From positions 10,923,001 to 10,987,000 of the forward strand of contig CM076948.1 in assembly GCA_039566865.1 (NCBI GenBank): a stretch of DNA of 64,000 bases, in the 5' to 3' direction. This document shows, in pieces, positions 24,054-35,770 of the stretch. The translations under genes were made by a program, and so were the position numbers. Each line of letters starts with the position of its first letter. The stretch's first letter is position 1. Source of the DNA: Aurelia coerulea (taxonomy: Eukaryota > Cnidaria > Scyphozoa > Semaeostomeae > Ulmaridae). Under the pieces are notes generated by a model. That model searched no databases. It saw only the letters and a program-made list of their open reading frames with translations, and was not told where the DNA came from.

Positions 24054-25049
24054 GAAATTTAACTTGCTAAGACCAACCCGAAGTTGAGTAAGATAAGATC
24101 ATCCTTTTGGATCATGAGCTCCAAAGACAGATTTGACAGAGAGAGGGGGGGGGATTATTGATAAGACATTTTTCTTAAAAACAGCAACAGACAAGTCTCA
24201 ATCTAGGCTCAAACTTATTCCATGCTTGCCGGTGCTTGCCAATTAATTGCCACTAAATTAGCTGTACTTGGAAAACGCAAATCCCAAGTTCGAATTTACT
24301 TAAATATACAAATAATGTTTCCAGTTTGAATTAAACGTAAACAAATCTGTTACCTCTCCGTTTATATTTATCCAACAACCAAACAGACATTACAAGATGC
24401 TGGGACCTGCAAGAAATGATGGCGTGGTATGTTTTCTCGTTGCAAGCTGATGCAGATATAAAATTTGACAACGATGAAGATTTGATGCTTCATTTTTTAC
24501 GCTGTTTGAGATGATTACATGAATTTTGATATAAAGAACTAGAGTTTTCATCCACCCACCACTGAACGTTTCCGAACACTTTCATATTTGTTTTTACATT
24601 GTTCGCAAAAAGAACTTCACACCTTTGAACATTCATGGTATGGAGAATACTTGCTCGGTTGGAATAAATCAAAAGTTGTTTACATTCAAAAGGCTCAGTT
24701 GTGATTTTTTCATTGTACCTTTTTGAGAAGTTTGATTTACGAAAATCCATTACTTCCAAGTGTGTATAAAGGGGCCTAAAACCCTCGATCAAAAAGATAA
24801 AGAATTTCCATAATCAAACACATTTCACCCGCCTCAAGAGTTGAGAATTGAATTTTAATAAATTAGTAACATACAAGATATTATATTCTCGTATCCGTAC
24901 CTTGGGCAAAACTTTGACAAATCGTTTTTGGTTTACGAAAACAATGATACATGAAATTGCAGTACCTAAAATAATGAAATGATCGAAAGGTAAATCAAAG
25001 ATAGATATTTGTTATTCACCATTCAAGCAAGCCCCTGCAATGCAGCACT
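24054..25049. other. No gene recognised
   Basis: AT-rich. The 100-codon minus-strand frame at 24490-24792 has no recognisable motif and no supporting signals. A run of nine G lies near 24145. Confidence 0.4.
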
Positions 25050-25186
25050 GCGCAGGAAATTTCAAGCAGTTTTTGTCCTGGTTGCCTGTTATGAAGGTAG
25101 GTAAAATTCAGAAAAATCTTCACGGGTCTTTTTGCCCTTTTTGCTGCTTCGCCGTCTGATTGGTCTGTAAAAATGAGGCTTTTGGC

Positions 25187-25670
25187 CAAGGGGGGGGGTT
25201 CTTGGCCAAATTTTGGGTAGGGGTCTGCCGCGAGCATCTTCAAAAGGGTACCGTTGGCTAGACTAATTTTTACGAAAATGGTACCCTTGGCTAGACCAAT
25301 TTGACCATTGTCTGAACCAATATTTACGAAAATGGTACCCTTGGCTAGACCAATTTTGACCATTTCCTCGGCCAATATTGTCAAATTTGTGCCAAATATG
25401 ATATCATGACCGTTCATATTGTCAAAAATGATACCCTTGGCTAGACCAATTTTGACCATTTCCTCGGCCAATATTGTCAAATTTGTGCCAAATATGATAT
25501 CATGACCGTACGCTTGACCAATATTGTCAAAAATGATACCCTTGGCTAGACCGTTGCTGGCCAAAATTGCAAAAATGTATACCCTTGGCTAGACTAGAAG
25601 TCCGAAGAAGTATACCCTTGCTCGCGGCACATCCCCAGGTACCTTTACTATGGAAGAACCCCCCCCCGTG
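25187..25670 (+). mobile_element. CACGGGG element (hAT-like), copy 3, longest tandem interior
   Basis: It starts CAAGGGGGG (a mutated CACGGGGG) and ends CCCCCGTG. It is flanked by CTTTTGGC (25179-25186) and CTTTTGAC (25671-25678), an 8-bp duplication with one mismatch. The interior contains two full head-to-tail copies of a unit of about 77 bp with CTTGGCTAGACCAATTTTGA, CCAATATTGTCAAATTTG and ATGATATCATGACCGT, plus partial units. An apparent 182-codon minus-strand frame is only a translation of this repetition. Confidence 0.85.
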
Positions 25671-25734
25671 CTTTTGACTAATTCTACAAAACGTCGCAAA
25701 ATATCGCTCGATTCTGATTCTTTTCAGAGTAGCT

Positions 25735-25898
25735 AAAGGGTCTACTGTATATTTAGTTGCATTTTAGGTTTATGTGATGGCCCTGGGGTAGTCATGATCT
25801 TTTGCTGGTATTGTTTCTGTAATATTGTATGGTAGCTCGTTCGTAGTCTTAGGTAATTCGTAAATCGTAAACTTTTTTACATTGAATTTATAACTTTT
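25735..25898 (+). mobile_element. LINE-A 3' UTR remnant
   Basis: TGGCCCTGGGGTAGTCATGA, TCTTTTGCTGG, ATGGTAGCTCGT and TTAGGTA line up with the 3' UTR of LINE-A copy 2 (about 11830-11950), ending in ATTGAATTTATAA. It is a strongly 5'-truncated insertion. Confidence 0.6.
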
Positions 25899-26014
25899 TG
25901 AGGTTTCGGCCATGGGCAACGAGCCTTTCGCAACATTCAATTCCTTTGCTGATTGTAAGTGGTTACCCGTAAGGGGACGTAATGTTGCTGCAGCCATCGC
26001 CGGCGGCATGCCGC

Positions 26015-26364
26015 CACGGGGGGGGGGGGGTTCTTGGTCAAATTTTGGGTAGGGGTCTGCCGCGAGCATATTGAAAATGGTACCGTTGGCTTGACCAATT
26101 TTTACGAAAATGGTACCCTTGGCTAGACCAATTTGACCATTCTCTGGACCAATTTTTACGAAAATTGTACCCTTGGCTAGACCAATTTTGGCCATTTCCT
26201 GGACCAATATTGTCAAATTTGTACCAAATATGATATCATGACCGTTCGCTAGACGAATATTGTCAAAAAGTATACCCTTGGCTAGACTAGATGTCTGAAA
26301 AACTATACCCTTGCTCGCGGCACATCACCAGGTAACTTTACTATGGAAGAGCCCCCTCCCCCTG
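26015..26364 (+). mobile_element. CACGGGG element (hAT-like), copy 4
   Basis: It starts CACGGGGG, followed by TTCTTGGTCAAATTTTGGGT, AGGGGTCTGCCGCGAGC and the usual GGCTAGACCAATTTT-type repeats. It ends TTTACTATGGAAGAGCCCCC with a decayed terminus, CCCCTG. The bases on either side do not give a convincing duplication. Confidence 0.75.
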
Positions 26365-26439
26365 CATTGTTATTTTTTTATCATTTCTTTCTTTAAAGTA
26401 GGCTTAAAACACAGTAGATAGCAAAATTACTGCTAATTT

Positions 26440-27540
26440 AGGCCAACTATTTAGCAAACATATAAAAAGAAATAAATGGGGAAAAAAGTCCTATTTACAC
26501 AACCGTTAAAAACATTAGAATGAACATAATGACATAATTATGAATATCATGTTAGATACCCAACCTGCGGAATGTATGTCTTGCATAGCCTACAGTTGCA
26601 GTTCTCGCCCTTCCAACATCTAATCAGGTTTTTAAAGACAGGAAGTGTGCTTGCTTGTTTCACTGCATTTGGCAAAGTGGACCAAAGTCTGTTTCCAAGG
26701 AAGGATATAGTCTCAATTCCAAAGCTCGTCGTACGCACTTTTGGAAGCTGTGAGTCACTACCATGTCTTAGATTATAGCCAATATTGCGCTCACTGAAAA
26801 TATTCTTCATGAAAGGTGGATTTAGACCAGACTTTGCTTTATAAACTTCTGTCATAAGCAACTGTAGATTCCTTACGTGGATGGATACCAAATTCCTTTG
26901 CTCGAGAAGAGACTCAAAATCTGTTTGATGGTCTCTGTACACAAAACGCAATGCTCTTTCGTGGATATGATCTATTCTATGACTCAAGGTTCTGTCATAA
27001 AACATCCACACAAGCGGGCAGTAACTAAAATGAGACAAGACAAATGCTTGCATTACCTGCTTTAGCTTTTCCGTGTCCATGTAGCAGGATATTCTTGCAA
27101 GTGCATGAAGTTTTTGGCTGGCTTTTTGGCAAAGAGTTTAACATGTTGTTTAAAGCTTAATGTTTGATTAAATGTTATCCCTAGAAGCTTCCCCTCTTTA
27201 CTTTGTTTCACAATAGCTTCTCCTATTTTGACAGAGACTTCGTTACTCTTCCCACCAAAAATCATCAAATGACATTTATCTTCATTTAGTTTCATAAGAT
27301 TGTTTGGAAACCATTCACTTATCTTAAAGGCATCATTCTCTATTTTTGCGATAACATTCTCGACATTAGGACCACATACATAAATTGTTGTATCGTCCGC
27401 GTAATTGCAGACTTCGGTCTCTTCTAAGAACAGAAACAAGTCATTCTGATAGATGTTAAACAGAAGGGGCCCCAAGACTGAACCTTGTGGTACACCCTCA
27501 TTGGTTTTTGTCCACTTACTGAACGAACCATTCACATGTA
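26440..27540 (-). mobile_element. LINE-B remnant (non-LTR reverse transcriptase, frameshifted)
   Basis: Read on the minus strand from 27535, the translation shows EGVPQGSVLGPLLFNIY, then NYADDTTIYVCG with the catalytic A-D-D, MKLNEDKCHLMIFGG and KLLGITFNQTLSFKQHV. A frame break falls near 27062-27080. The second frame (27080-26547) has VLSHFSYCPLVWMF, LRFVYRD and SFLGNRLWSTLPNAVK, the usual C-terminal pattern of these LINEs. The 5' part, including the endonuclease, is missing. This lineage is distinct from LINE-A. Position relative to the element at 26015-26364 suggests a later insertion next to it. Confidence 0.88.
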
Positions 27541-27717
27541 TGCCACAACCATTTCAACCATTTCAACTTAAATCGAAACCACTTTTCCCAGCACCGCCGG
27601 CAGCAGCAACCATGATCGTTGTGGTACCGTAACGACTTGGAAACAGTTGAATCGTTTAAACTGTTCTCGTTCATTACTACATCATACCAGCAATGGTTGC
27701 AGCACTAGATTCAAATG

Positions 27718-27860
27718 CATGGGCGTACTGGGAGACAAAATTTGGTGCAGGGGGGCTGGCCCGATAAACAACCCATTGTTTACGGAAATTTTTCCGAACT
27801 AAGATTGCTTTATGCCCGATCATGGCCGATTTTTGTAAATTATTTCAGCAATTGGGGAGC
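27718..27860. mobile_element. Diverged relative of the insertion at 3278-3453
   Basis: CATGGGCGTACTGGGAG, GGGGGGCTG, GCCCGATAAACAACCCATTG and ATGCCCGATCATGGCCGATT match phrases of the small TIR element in LINE-A copy 1. The right end is unclear. Confidence 0.45.
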
Positions 27861-28590
27861 TGTAGTTTATTGAGGGGAGTATTGATTCAGTCCCCAGCAG
27901 ATCCAGAAAATGTCTAAAATCGTCTAAGATGCCTAAGATGCAGAGTTAACTAATGAAGCACGCACAAATCTCAAGTTCAAAAGCTCGTAGCAACGATGGA
28001 TAAGAATATACAAACATTAGCAAATAATCAAGAAATTTTACAAAGGAGCTACTAGACTACAAGAAGTACAAGAAGTTTGTTTTTGCCACTAGACTGCTGC
28101 AACAATGAAAAGGAATAATGGCAAACGGAACAGACAGCATTCGCAGATTAAGGAACTGAAGGAAATCTTTACATGAAATAGGGAATCTTGGCCAATGCGG
28201 GCGATTGCCCTAGTTTTTCAAAAATCAAACAAAAAAATATCTTCATGTTATTCCTAGACATAATTTACGTAACATGTGAAATTTTGAAAGCTATATCTTA
28301 TTTGTAGCGTTCCTGAAGAATTCTTGAACATAGGCCAATTTTCGAAGGAATGAAATTCGATGTGTTGATATTTATTCACAAATCAGCTAAAACTAAATAC
28401 TTACTGATTTGTACGCCCTAGAAAAAGCAATTGCTTATCTAGTCTAGGGCGCTTACAAGAACAAGAACATAACAAAGCTTTAACTATTATATGATGATAA
28501 AGTTATAAGAAAGGTATAATATAAAGTTATGGAATACATTACAATTGAACGAAACAGATATAATTCTAATTAACAACTAAGCTACGATCA
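27861..28590. other. No gene recognised
   Basis: AT-rich. Near 28407-28452 there is an inverted pair, CGCCCTAGA and TCTAGGGCG, 24 bp apart (a possible hairpin). The stretch from about 28500 may be the 3' UTR of the LINE remnant at 28600-29170. Confidence 0.35.
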
Positions 28591-28599
28591 CAGTCAGCT

Positions 28600-29170
28600 T
28601 TGAATTTAAAAAGGAAGAAGAATTTTTTTTTTTTTGAAGCAGAAGATGAAAGAAAAAAAAAAATGAAAGGGGGAACATATTTGATAGAGCAGGGTTGGTT
28701 TGAAACTTTTGTTTGTTTGTTTGGTTTTGTTTTTGCAAGTAGTAGCTATGAAATTTTTAAGAGGAATATTCCTGCAGTTTTGATTCTTTCAGGGTTTTCG
28801 TAAAAGAGTTTTGACTAGCAATTGTTTTTACAGAGAGCGGGAGCCTGTTCCAAAGTGAAGGTCCCTTGTTGGAGAAAGCTCTGTCCCCCCATTTTAGCGC
28901 GTTTTTGTCCTGTTAAAAAGTAACTTGTCCCGGAGATTTCTTGTTCTTGTAAGTTCGCTATGTTCGCAAACGTTTCCTATTGATTCTGGTAAGGTTTCAG
29001 GTCTATATGCTAGCTGATGCATTATTTGAAGGTTCTTTAGTTCGTATTGGTCACATATTTTCAGTAGAGGCCTGCTTCTTTGTGTAATGCATTTGTTGGA
29101 TACATAAATGTTTTGAATTGTAACGCCGTTTTCAGTAACGCCGATCCCTGATGAGATTTTAACCAAATGC
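28600..29170 (-). mobile_element. LINE-C C-terminal remnant
   Basis: On the minus strand the translation from 29166 shows ITQRSRPLLKICDQYELKN, LQIMHQLAYRPETLPES and LTRTRNLRDKLL. After a frame change comes GDRAFSNKG, then SLWNRLPLSVKTIASQNSF. The second phrase is the typical F-NKGP-LWN-LP ending of LINE reverse transcriptase ORFs. Only the last 120 or so codons remain. Confidence 0.65.
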
Positions 29171-29344
29171 AGAAAAACAAATGTGGAGTAGAAAGGTATT
29201 AGATATTATACCTCTCAAATCGATTCGTTATAAAACCAGCTGTGTATCTTTATCAGTCGAATGTCCATCTTTATTTTCGTGAAGGTACTCGAAAAGTTAT
29301 CTCAAAAGCCTTATTTTCAGTAATGTGATCGGAATACGGCGATA

Positions 29345-29700
29345 TCATTGGCTTATAAGCGTGAAATTGGAAGATTCGCGGGTTTTCCTGTGCCCTATTG
29401 AAAGATTTGACTTGTATGCTTTAACAGTGTAGATCAGAGGAGCATGTTTGACAGACTTAACATTGAGAGCAACGAGGCTACATATGGCAAGAAAATTAAA
29501 CAGAGCAACAGCGGCAACTAATATTACTATTGTCACGGTAACGGATACTACGAAAGTGTTATATTCCCTAGATTCATATCAAGGAACGAGAGAAGACACA
29601 GAATACAAAGAATACAAACAATGGTTTTGGCTGCACAGGCAGTCCATATCCAGTTCAAACATTTTATATACACTTAATTACATCACTCCCCTTTTCGAAT
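29345..29700. other. Uncertain short open frames
   Basis: A 63-codon minus-strand frame with a hydrophobic N-terminus (29345-29536) overlaps an 84-codon plus-strand frame (29448-29702). Neither has a recognisable motif, and both are more likely chance than genes. Confidence 0.3.
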
Positions 29701-29731
29701 AACGTTTTCAGAAAATTACATTCGATGGAAC

Positions 29732-29898
29732 CAGGGACGTAGGAAGCATCTGAAACTTGGAGGGGCACGACACTTCAAGGGCACTTTTATCTTAAGCTAA
29801 AGGGGCATTTCCTGAAAATACAAAGGGCACTTCTTTGTTTATTGCAAAATCTTGGGGGGGCACGTGCCCCCAATGCCCCCCCGGTTCCTACGTCTCTG
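29732..29898. mobile_element. hAT-like non-autonomous element, perfect 8-bp TSD
   Basis: This 167-bp element starts CAGGGACGTAGGAAGC and ends GGTTCCTACGTCTCTG, inverted repeats with few mismatches. It is flanked by identical GATGGAAC (29724-29731 and 29899-29906). G/C-run tracts sit inside the right end. The 8-bp duplication and C(A)G termini indicate hAT. Confidence 0.9.
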
Positions 29899-29934
29899 GA
29901 TGGAACGGAATGTCGAAAACGTGCAGGCGGTCTG

Positions 29935-30645
29935 AAATTACCCCTTTGTCCTTGTTCGTGTTAACGTTCGTGTTCGTGTTCGTTTTCTAGCTCGTTATTA
30001 TTTCCGACAAGTTGATCTTCCAAGTCACTCGCTGTTTTTTCTGAACGATCGACGGTGTTCTCAAACTTCTTGAAATAAGAAGCATTTCTTTTCACTTGAT
30101 GTTTCTGATTTGTTCTCTGCAATTACTTGAGTTCCTTTACTTATTTACTTAATCACTTGAGATAAACCACGATGTAAGGCATTTTGTTAAAGCGAGATGT
30201 AAGCATGTTCTAACGTCTCTGTCTAACGAGAACAGTATCTCTTACTTTGATTCTACTTTCTTTGGCATTTCTGCGATTATCTGCGTACATCTTGTGATAT
30301 GTGATATGCTTGACTTTTTTCTTTTAATTTTCGCGTGCTTCTTTATGTGTTTTTACGACTAGCTTTTTCTCGATTGACGGCAATTTATCCCGTATTTTCT
30401 GATTAAATAGTTGTTCACTTGGTGCTACATTAGTAGTGCAATGCGGCTTAGTACGATACTATAATCAAAATCTGTTCAATTCTTGTCTCCACACCTTTCT
30501 TCAACAACTGCAGCTTGTAAAATTTTCTCGTGTTCAATGCCCAATATTTTCATATATCTATCAACTCATCTCTTTTAAATGGTGGTCCATTGTCGGAAAC
30601 TTTCATACAGGGATTGTTGTTTCTTTGACTCAACCGGGAAGAGTG
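29935..30645 (-). pseudogene. Gypsy pol (integrase C-terminal half) remnant
   Basis: The minus-strand translation shows VSDNGPPFKRDELIDI, containing the second catalytic aspartate region of integrase. Further on come APSEQLFNQKIRDKLP-like, MYADNRRNAKESRIKVRDTV and LVRQRR, the standard downstream part of Gypsy integrases. The linked phrase KNASYFKKFE belongs to the tail. Stops and frame changes are frequent. The same regions are intact in the element at 55083-60097, but that element is clearly a different and much younger sequence. Confidence 0.75.
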
Positions 30646-30984
30646 AAACTATAGGGTAAGTGTAAATGATTTCTGTTTCATTAATGTGTAGGAAATGAAT
30701 TACGCGTACTTTTTATATAAGAAACCGCTTATAAGGAACGGTATGGTAGGCTCAAGTTTTCGAAAGTTAGGAAACAACCCTACCTGGATTTAAAAAGCTA
30801 CGAAACTTTTGTAATTTGCAATGTTAATTTTCCCAGCGTACTCAAAAATGTTTGACACTGTACAGTTGTAGCTCCTGTTTGGACGTTATTTTGAGTGCGA
30901 ATTATGTTATTTACTTGTTTTGAGATCTTGCTAAGTAATTTGGGAGCCCTCTTGACTCAGCATAATTAACTCAGCATAGGAATC

Positions 30985-31190
30985 ATATGTCGTCTTGGTC
31001 CGCATGCTCGTGGCCCATTGCCAAAACCTTCAAAGCCTCATTTTGACGGACCAATCGGACAGCTAAAAAGCGAAGAAGACAAAAGAGCGCGTAGAGATTT
31101 TTCTAAATTTTACCTACCTTCATAAAACGCAGCCATGACAAAAAACTGCTCGAAATTTTCCGACTTTTTTAGAGAAATCTACTCTCCAGA
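30985..31190 (-). repeat. R1 copy 3 (minus orientation)
   Basis: ATAGGAATCATATGTCGT, GCATGCTCGTGGCCCATTG, TGACGGACCAATCGGACAGC and TTTACCTACCTTCATAAAA are the reverse complement of R1 at 20945-21145. Confidence 0.65.
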
Positions 31191-31603
31191 TGAATGGGTA
31201 TACAAGTTTGGATGCCGGTTAAATTATCTCCAGGTATGGCGTAGTTATTGCCTTTCCACTAGACAAAATCGGCGAAGGCTGGTCGAAGCCTGTTTACGCC
31301 TTTACGCCACTTCAAGTCAGGTGATAAAGCCTCTCGATAAAACCTCTCTTGAATTTCATAACTTATTTCGCGACAAGCAAACTTGTGCCACGAATGCAAG
31401 AAGTAGTACAATACAGAAACTTCCTTAAAGTATTGCTACATGATTTGAAATGCGCGAACAAACCATTGTAGACTTTTTCAATTCACATAGAAACCATAGG
31501 GGCATTCAATCTTGAACAAAAGAAAAAATTTAGCGGAAATACAACAACAAGAGCAATTGACCACGCAGATTTTGGCGTTTTCGGGTCATTCTTACAACAA
31601 TCA

Positions 31604-33125
31604 CTATTCATTCATTCATTCATTCATTCATTCATTCGTTCATTCATTCATTCATTCATTCATTCATTCATAATTTATTTTTTAACGCAGGCTAAAAGTG
31701 GCAGCCTCAAGATGGCTGATGTGGACCTGCAAAACTAAAAGTTAAAACTGTCCATACATTTGCTTCTATTAAAATTAACTATTTATCATATACATCTTTT
31801 TTTTTAATTTAAATTGCTAATAATACACATGATTTTGTAAATCCTTTGTTCTTGTAGCAGTGGTTCCTTTGATATAAGTTGTCGTTTTCAGTTCAGTTAT
31901 GGCTTTATGCTTTAGTTAATATTTGAAATTTTGTATGTTTCTTGCATCTTTCACAGGTTCAGGCAGGGCATTCCAGATCACTGGCCCTCTAAAACTCAAT
32001 GTATTTCCCTCAAACTCGGATCTTAGTCTTTTGACTGGGAGTCGATCTTGTTTGTATGTAGACATCGTGTAGTGAGCTTTCAATGGATGTCCCCCTTCTC
32101 CTTTTATGATCTTGTACATCTCTACTGCTATCTTTTTGTTATACATGTATCCCAAGTTGTTCCAGCAAGCCACCTCTAACACATTGTTTGGTTCAACTGC
32201 AATTAGAATGTTCTTTATCAATTTGGCTGCTCTTATATGCTGACTCTCAAGTTTTTGTAACTTACTGTTTGTGCAGGTGCCCCATACAGTCATTGCATAT
32301 ATGGTTGTTGGTATCACAGTTTTAAAATAAATCTCCTCCAGCACTTTTGTTGGTAGGAATTTGACTCTTCTCAGCATGGACAACTTTTATGAGAATTGTT
32401 TGTACACCTTATCTATGTGTGTGTTCCAATTTAGTTTGTTGTCAATATACACTCCCAGGAGTTTACTGTTCTCTTTATATTCAATGATATTTTCTCCAAT
32501 TGATATTGGTAATAGGGGTCCTGTAAACTTCTTTCTGTTTATTATCAAAGCTTCTGTTTTCTTACTATCTATGGTCATCTTATTTTCTTGGCACCATGTG
32601 TTTATTTCTCTTGCCAGCAGATTCAACTTGTTCATACAATCATCTACTGATTTTGATTTGACGTATGCGGTGATGTCATCTGCATACAAATGGACTTCTC
32701 CATTGTTGACACTATCGGCTATATTATTTATGTAGATCGAGAATAGTCTAGGACCCAATAACGATCCTTGTGGGACACCATATACTTTACTGTTCTCATT
32801 CCTGACTTAACATCATTGATTTCTACATATTGCTTTCTTCTGTCTAGAAAGCTTGCAATTAAGTTGTACATTCCTCCTGTTATTCCTGCTGCAATCACTT
32901 TCTGCTTTAATATGTTGTGGTCTACAGAATCAACATGCCTTGCTAAAATCCACGAAAAGTACACTTACTACCTTTCCTTCTGTAACATGATCTTTCAATT
33001 TTTCACTCAAGCAGAGAAAACTGATTCTGTTGAGGTCCCTTTTTATATGCCCATTGATTTTTGTGTCTGATTTTTTCTACCTGCTTATCAAGTTGATCAC
33101 ATATCACAGCTTCTGATGCTATTGT
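31604..33125 (-). mobile_element. LINE-D remnant with (GAAT)n tail
   Basis: Minus-strand translation from about 33125 gives ICDQLDKQVEKIRHKNQWAY, VVSVLFVDFSKA, SVDHNILKQKVIAAGITGG, FLDRRKQYVEIND and SIYINNIADSVNNGEVHLYA. The catalytic box is LYADDI. Next come INTWCQENKMTIDSKKTEAL, YKENSKLLGVYIDNKLNW and a C-terminal GNTLSFRGPVIWNALPEPVK ending near 31916. Several frame breaks exist. On the minus strand an AATAAA lies just before a (GAAT)n tail at about 31604-31671. 5'-truncated. The microsatellite tail is of the kind seen in L2/CR1-type LINEs. Confidence 0.88.
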
Positions 33126-33224
33126 TATTACTATTGTGTCTCGGGCAGAATTTCTATTGTTCAAGGTTCAGTGCCTTATCGGTTTGTTTGTTGCCATAAC
33201 TCCTCCAATCCTGGAGATATTTCA

Positions 33225-33475
33225 ACCGGCATCCAGAATTGTACACCCAAACATCTGGAGAGTAAATTTCTTCAAAAAAATTCGGGAAATCTCAAACGGT
33301 TTTCTGTCCTGGCTGCCTTTTATGAAGGTAGGTAACATTTAGAAAAGTCTTCATATGTTTCTTTTGTCTTCTTCGCTTATTCACCGTCTGATTGGTCCGT
33401 GAAAATGATGCTTTGGTGGTGTCGGCCATGGGCCACGAGCATTCGGCTATGCATGACATATGATTCCTATGCTGC
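33225..33475 (+). repeat. R1 copy 4
   Basis: AAAAAAATTCGGGAAATCTC, TATGAAGGTAGGTAACATTT, GTCTGATTGGTCCGTGAAAA, CATGGGCCACGAGCATTCGG and GATTCCTATGCTG follow the R1 order. Sequence before 33275 (ACATCTGGAGAGTAAATTTC) is also shared, inverted, with the copy at 30985-31200. Confidence 0.65.
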
Positions 33476-34004
33476 TTAGTACAAATATCAACGAATCATT
33501 TTGAATGGTTTGAATAAAGGTTGAACAAGAATGAATAGTTTGTCGAACCATATCGGTTAAAAGTTTGAATGATTTGAGCCCTAAGAAATTAACTTTGATT
33601 CTTATATTGATTTTAGAAAACGATGGTAAACTAAAAGCAGGCTAAAGTTTCAAAATCTTGCTTCTGACATATAATTCATTGCTTTTTTGCAAAGAAAAAA
33701 GATTCTTTCCAGTAATCATCTTTCCTAAAATCAAACAAACTTCTTGAAATTGTCTCTGGTGTCGACATCAGAAATGGAGGATTTCCTGTGAATTCTGCAA
33801 AAATTGAAATTTTCTGCGGACAATGTCCGAGCGTCCGCAGGCATTCTTACGCTCTGCTCTACAATTCCGGCATTAAAAATATAAGAAATACGTAAGGAAC
33901 TTTTGGTAGCCAAAATGGCCCAAAAATGTAAGAAACTGCCTACCAGTCCCAGACCTTAGTTTCTTATAAAAAAGTACGTGTATTTGCCTTCCTTAATCAT
34001 GCAC

Positions 34005-35610
34005 AGTGATCCAGAATGGCAAAACAATGTAATAAATGCCGAAAAATGAAAGTTCTCAAAATCAATCACCTGGTAGCTCACTTGAAAGAACAATGATTGG
34101 CAGTCAAAATAAAAGAAGAATTATTAAAATCAGACCTATGAGAGCGAAGATACATATTTTTAAAGTTTCAAGAAATTACAAGTTTACATACAAATTTGAT
34201 ATCGAATAGACAATGAACACTCGATTTAGGCTAACTTCAAAATTCAATATCTTTGCTCACACAACTCCGATTCTGGAAAGTATTTTTTATTTTGATTGTA
34301 TACACCTCAGAACGAATGGAAAAATATTCACGAATTTTGCGAATTTCTACAAGTACTATATTTGAGGATAAAAACTGATATTTAAGTAAAAACGGTTGAA
34401 AATCTAAAAGACGGGGTCAAACGGTGTCTTAGCAAAAAATATTAAAATTAACTAGAGCATGTTTCGAGTGCGTGTGCCAAAGGTTATCTTTGGGAACCTT
34501 CTGCAAAATATTCTATGGCCGTTTCAGAAAGTGTGGTCATTTCCTGAAAATGACATGTGGTCGTTTCTGAAACCAGTGTTCTTTTACATTAACTGAATGT
34601 ATACTTTAGATATTGCTCTAATCTGATTTCAAATTAGAGACAAGTCATTCAGTTGAATTCTAGAAACTTGGATGAATTGAAGAAACTTAAAGTTAGTTGA
34701 CGGAGATAAATAGCCACCTCCAGGCCTGCATATGCAGGGAGCTGGGCAAGCTAAAAATAGATCTTGCTTCTTAGCCAATGAAAATTGAGAACTCCTATGG
34801 TGATCACCACTTTCACGTGATCAGGTTTTCTCGAGATCAAACAAATTCAAAATGGCTAACGGATTCAGAGTTGTGCTCTCCTGCAAGAAACTAGCGAACT
34901 CAACGAGTTGGAAAGTTGTACACTTTGTTTTTGGGGTACAGGTAAAAGGAAGAGGAGTTGTTGGACGAGCACGACGATATCCAGTTGTTATTAGGCTTCG
35001 AGACTTCAGCAGAGACAACACTAACAGAATGGATTTTGGAAACAGTTGAGTTAGGCGCCTAGGCCGATCGTTGCCAAAGACGTACGAAACTCCCCCGAAA
35101 CTCAGTCCGTGCATGACAGAATTTGAAAAGCTGGAAGATGGATATGTTCACATGCTGGAAGATATTCATATGCAAGAAAGTTCCACGAAAAGAGGGCAAG
35201 TGTGATTATAGAGGATGATAAATAATATTTTGTTGTATTGTAGTTGTACAGCCTTGTGCGTTCTCCATCCAGGGGTTTCCCCTCTTCCTCAATTCAGTGG
35301 CGTGACGAAAGGCAATTGCTGATTGGTCAATTCATTTCAATTGAGTTGAATTGAAGTTATTTTTAGAAAGCCGTTGGCTTTAGCTCCGTCACTAACTTTA
35401 AAATCAACATACCTTAACGTACAGTAGATTGACCAAACACTAACTGTACTCTTTGTCACGTCTGATTTCAACACTGCATCAAATCATATCAAATTCAGTT
35501 CCGAGGGGGTTCCGAGGCATAACATTCTTTCTAATCACAGTTATAAATGCAAAGAATTCACCAATGCTTCTTCTTGAGTTTTAGTATCATAATTTATCTC
35601 ATTGACTTTC
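34005..35610 (+). repeat. Long inverted repeat, left arm (interrupted)
   Basis: From about 34010 to 34688 and again from about 35404 to 35610 the sequence matches 45562 down to 44675 on the opposite strand. The match is about 85% by eye. Shared phrases include AATGCCGAAAAATGAAAGTT, GAACAATGATTGGCA, AGTTTCAAGAAAT and ACATACCTTAACGTACAGT. The gap is the insertion at 34692-35399. Whether the arms belong to one large element or are two copies of a dispersed repeat in opposite orientation cannot be decided here. Confidence 0.75.
34692..35399. mobile_element. TTAA-targeted element, family 6 (AGTTAGT-GACGGAG ends)
   Basis: This insertion of about 708 bp breaks the long repeat arm between two TTAA copies. 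The left end reads AGTTAGTTGACGGAG and the right end CTCCGTCACTAACT, an inverted match. The paralogous arm at 44866-44885 keeps the empty site with a single TTAA. The termini do not start with CCCT, so this is a separate TTAA-using family. A 65-codon plus-strand frame (34852-35049) has no recognisable domain. Confidence 0.85.
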
Positions 35611-35770
35611 GCCGTCATTTGTACAATATGGCTCGCTTTTCCTACATCTGGGACAGATGTTATGAACATTCAGACAAAACTTCATGGATGTCATGTTGCA
35701 CAAGCGTTTGTCTTGCTCTGAATTCTGGGTCAATTTGGAAGCTGTGAACATGTTTGTTCCAGGCGTTAGG

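Larger units (their letters stand above)
25050..25935 (+). repeat. R1 copy 2, split by nested insertions
   Basis: R1 sequence runs from about 25050 to 25186. It resumes at about 25899 with GGTTTCGGCCATGGGCAACG. The break holds a CACGGGG element (25187-25670) and a LINE-A 3' tail (about 25735-25898). The remaining R1 sequence fits the uninterrupted copy at 20945-21145. Confidence 0.65.

Noticed and set aside
24490..24792. 100-codon minus-strand frame as a gene
   Set aside because: No recognisable motif; the AT-rich context yields frames of this length by chance.
25016..26216. Minus-strand open frames of 182 and 148 codons with repeated GLAKGTIFV-like peptides, which look like a repeat protein
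   Set aside because: They are translations of the internal tandem phrases of the CACGGGG elements; other copies have stops and shifts, and the frames run out through the element ends into unrelated sequence.
31135..31428. 97-codon plus-strand frame as a gene
   Set aside because: It begins inside repeat R1 and has no domain, splice signal or composition that supports coding.
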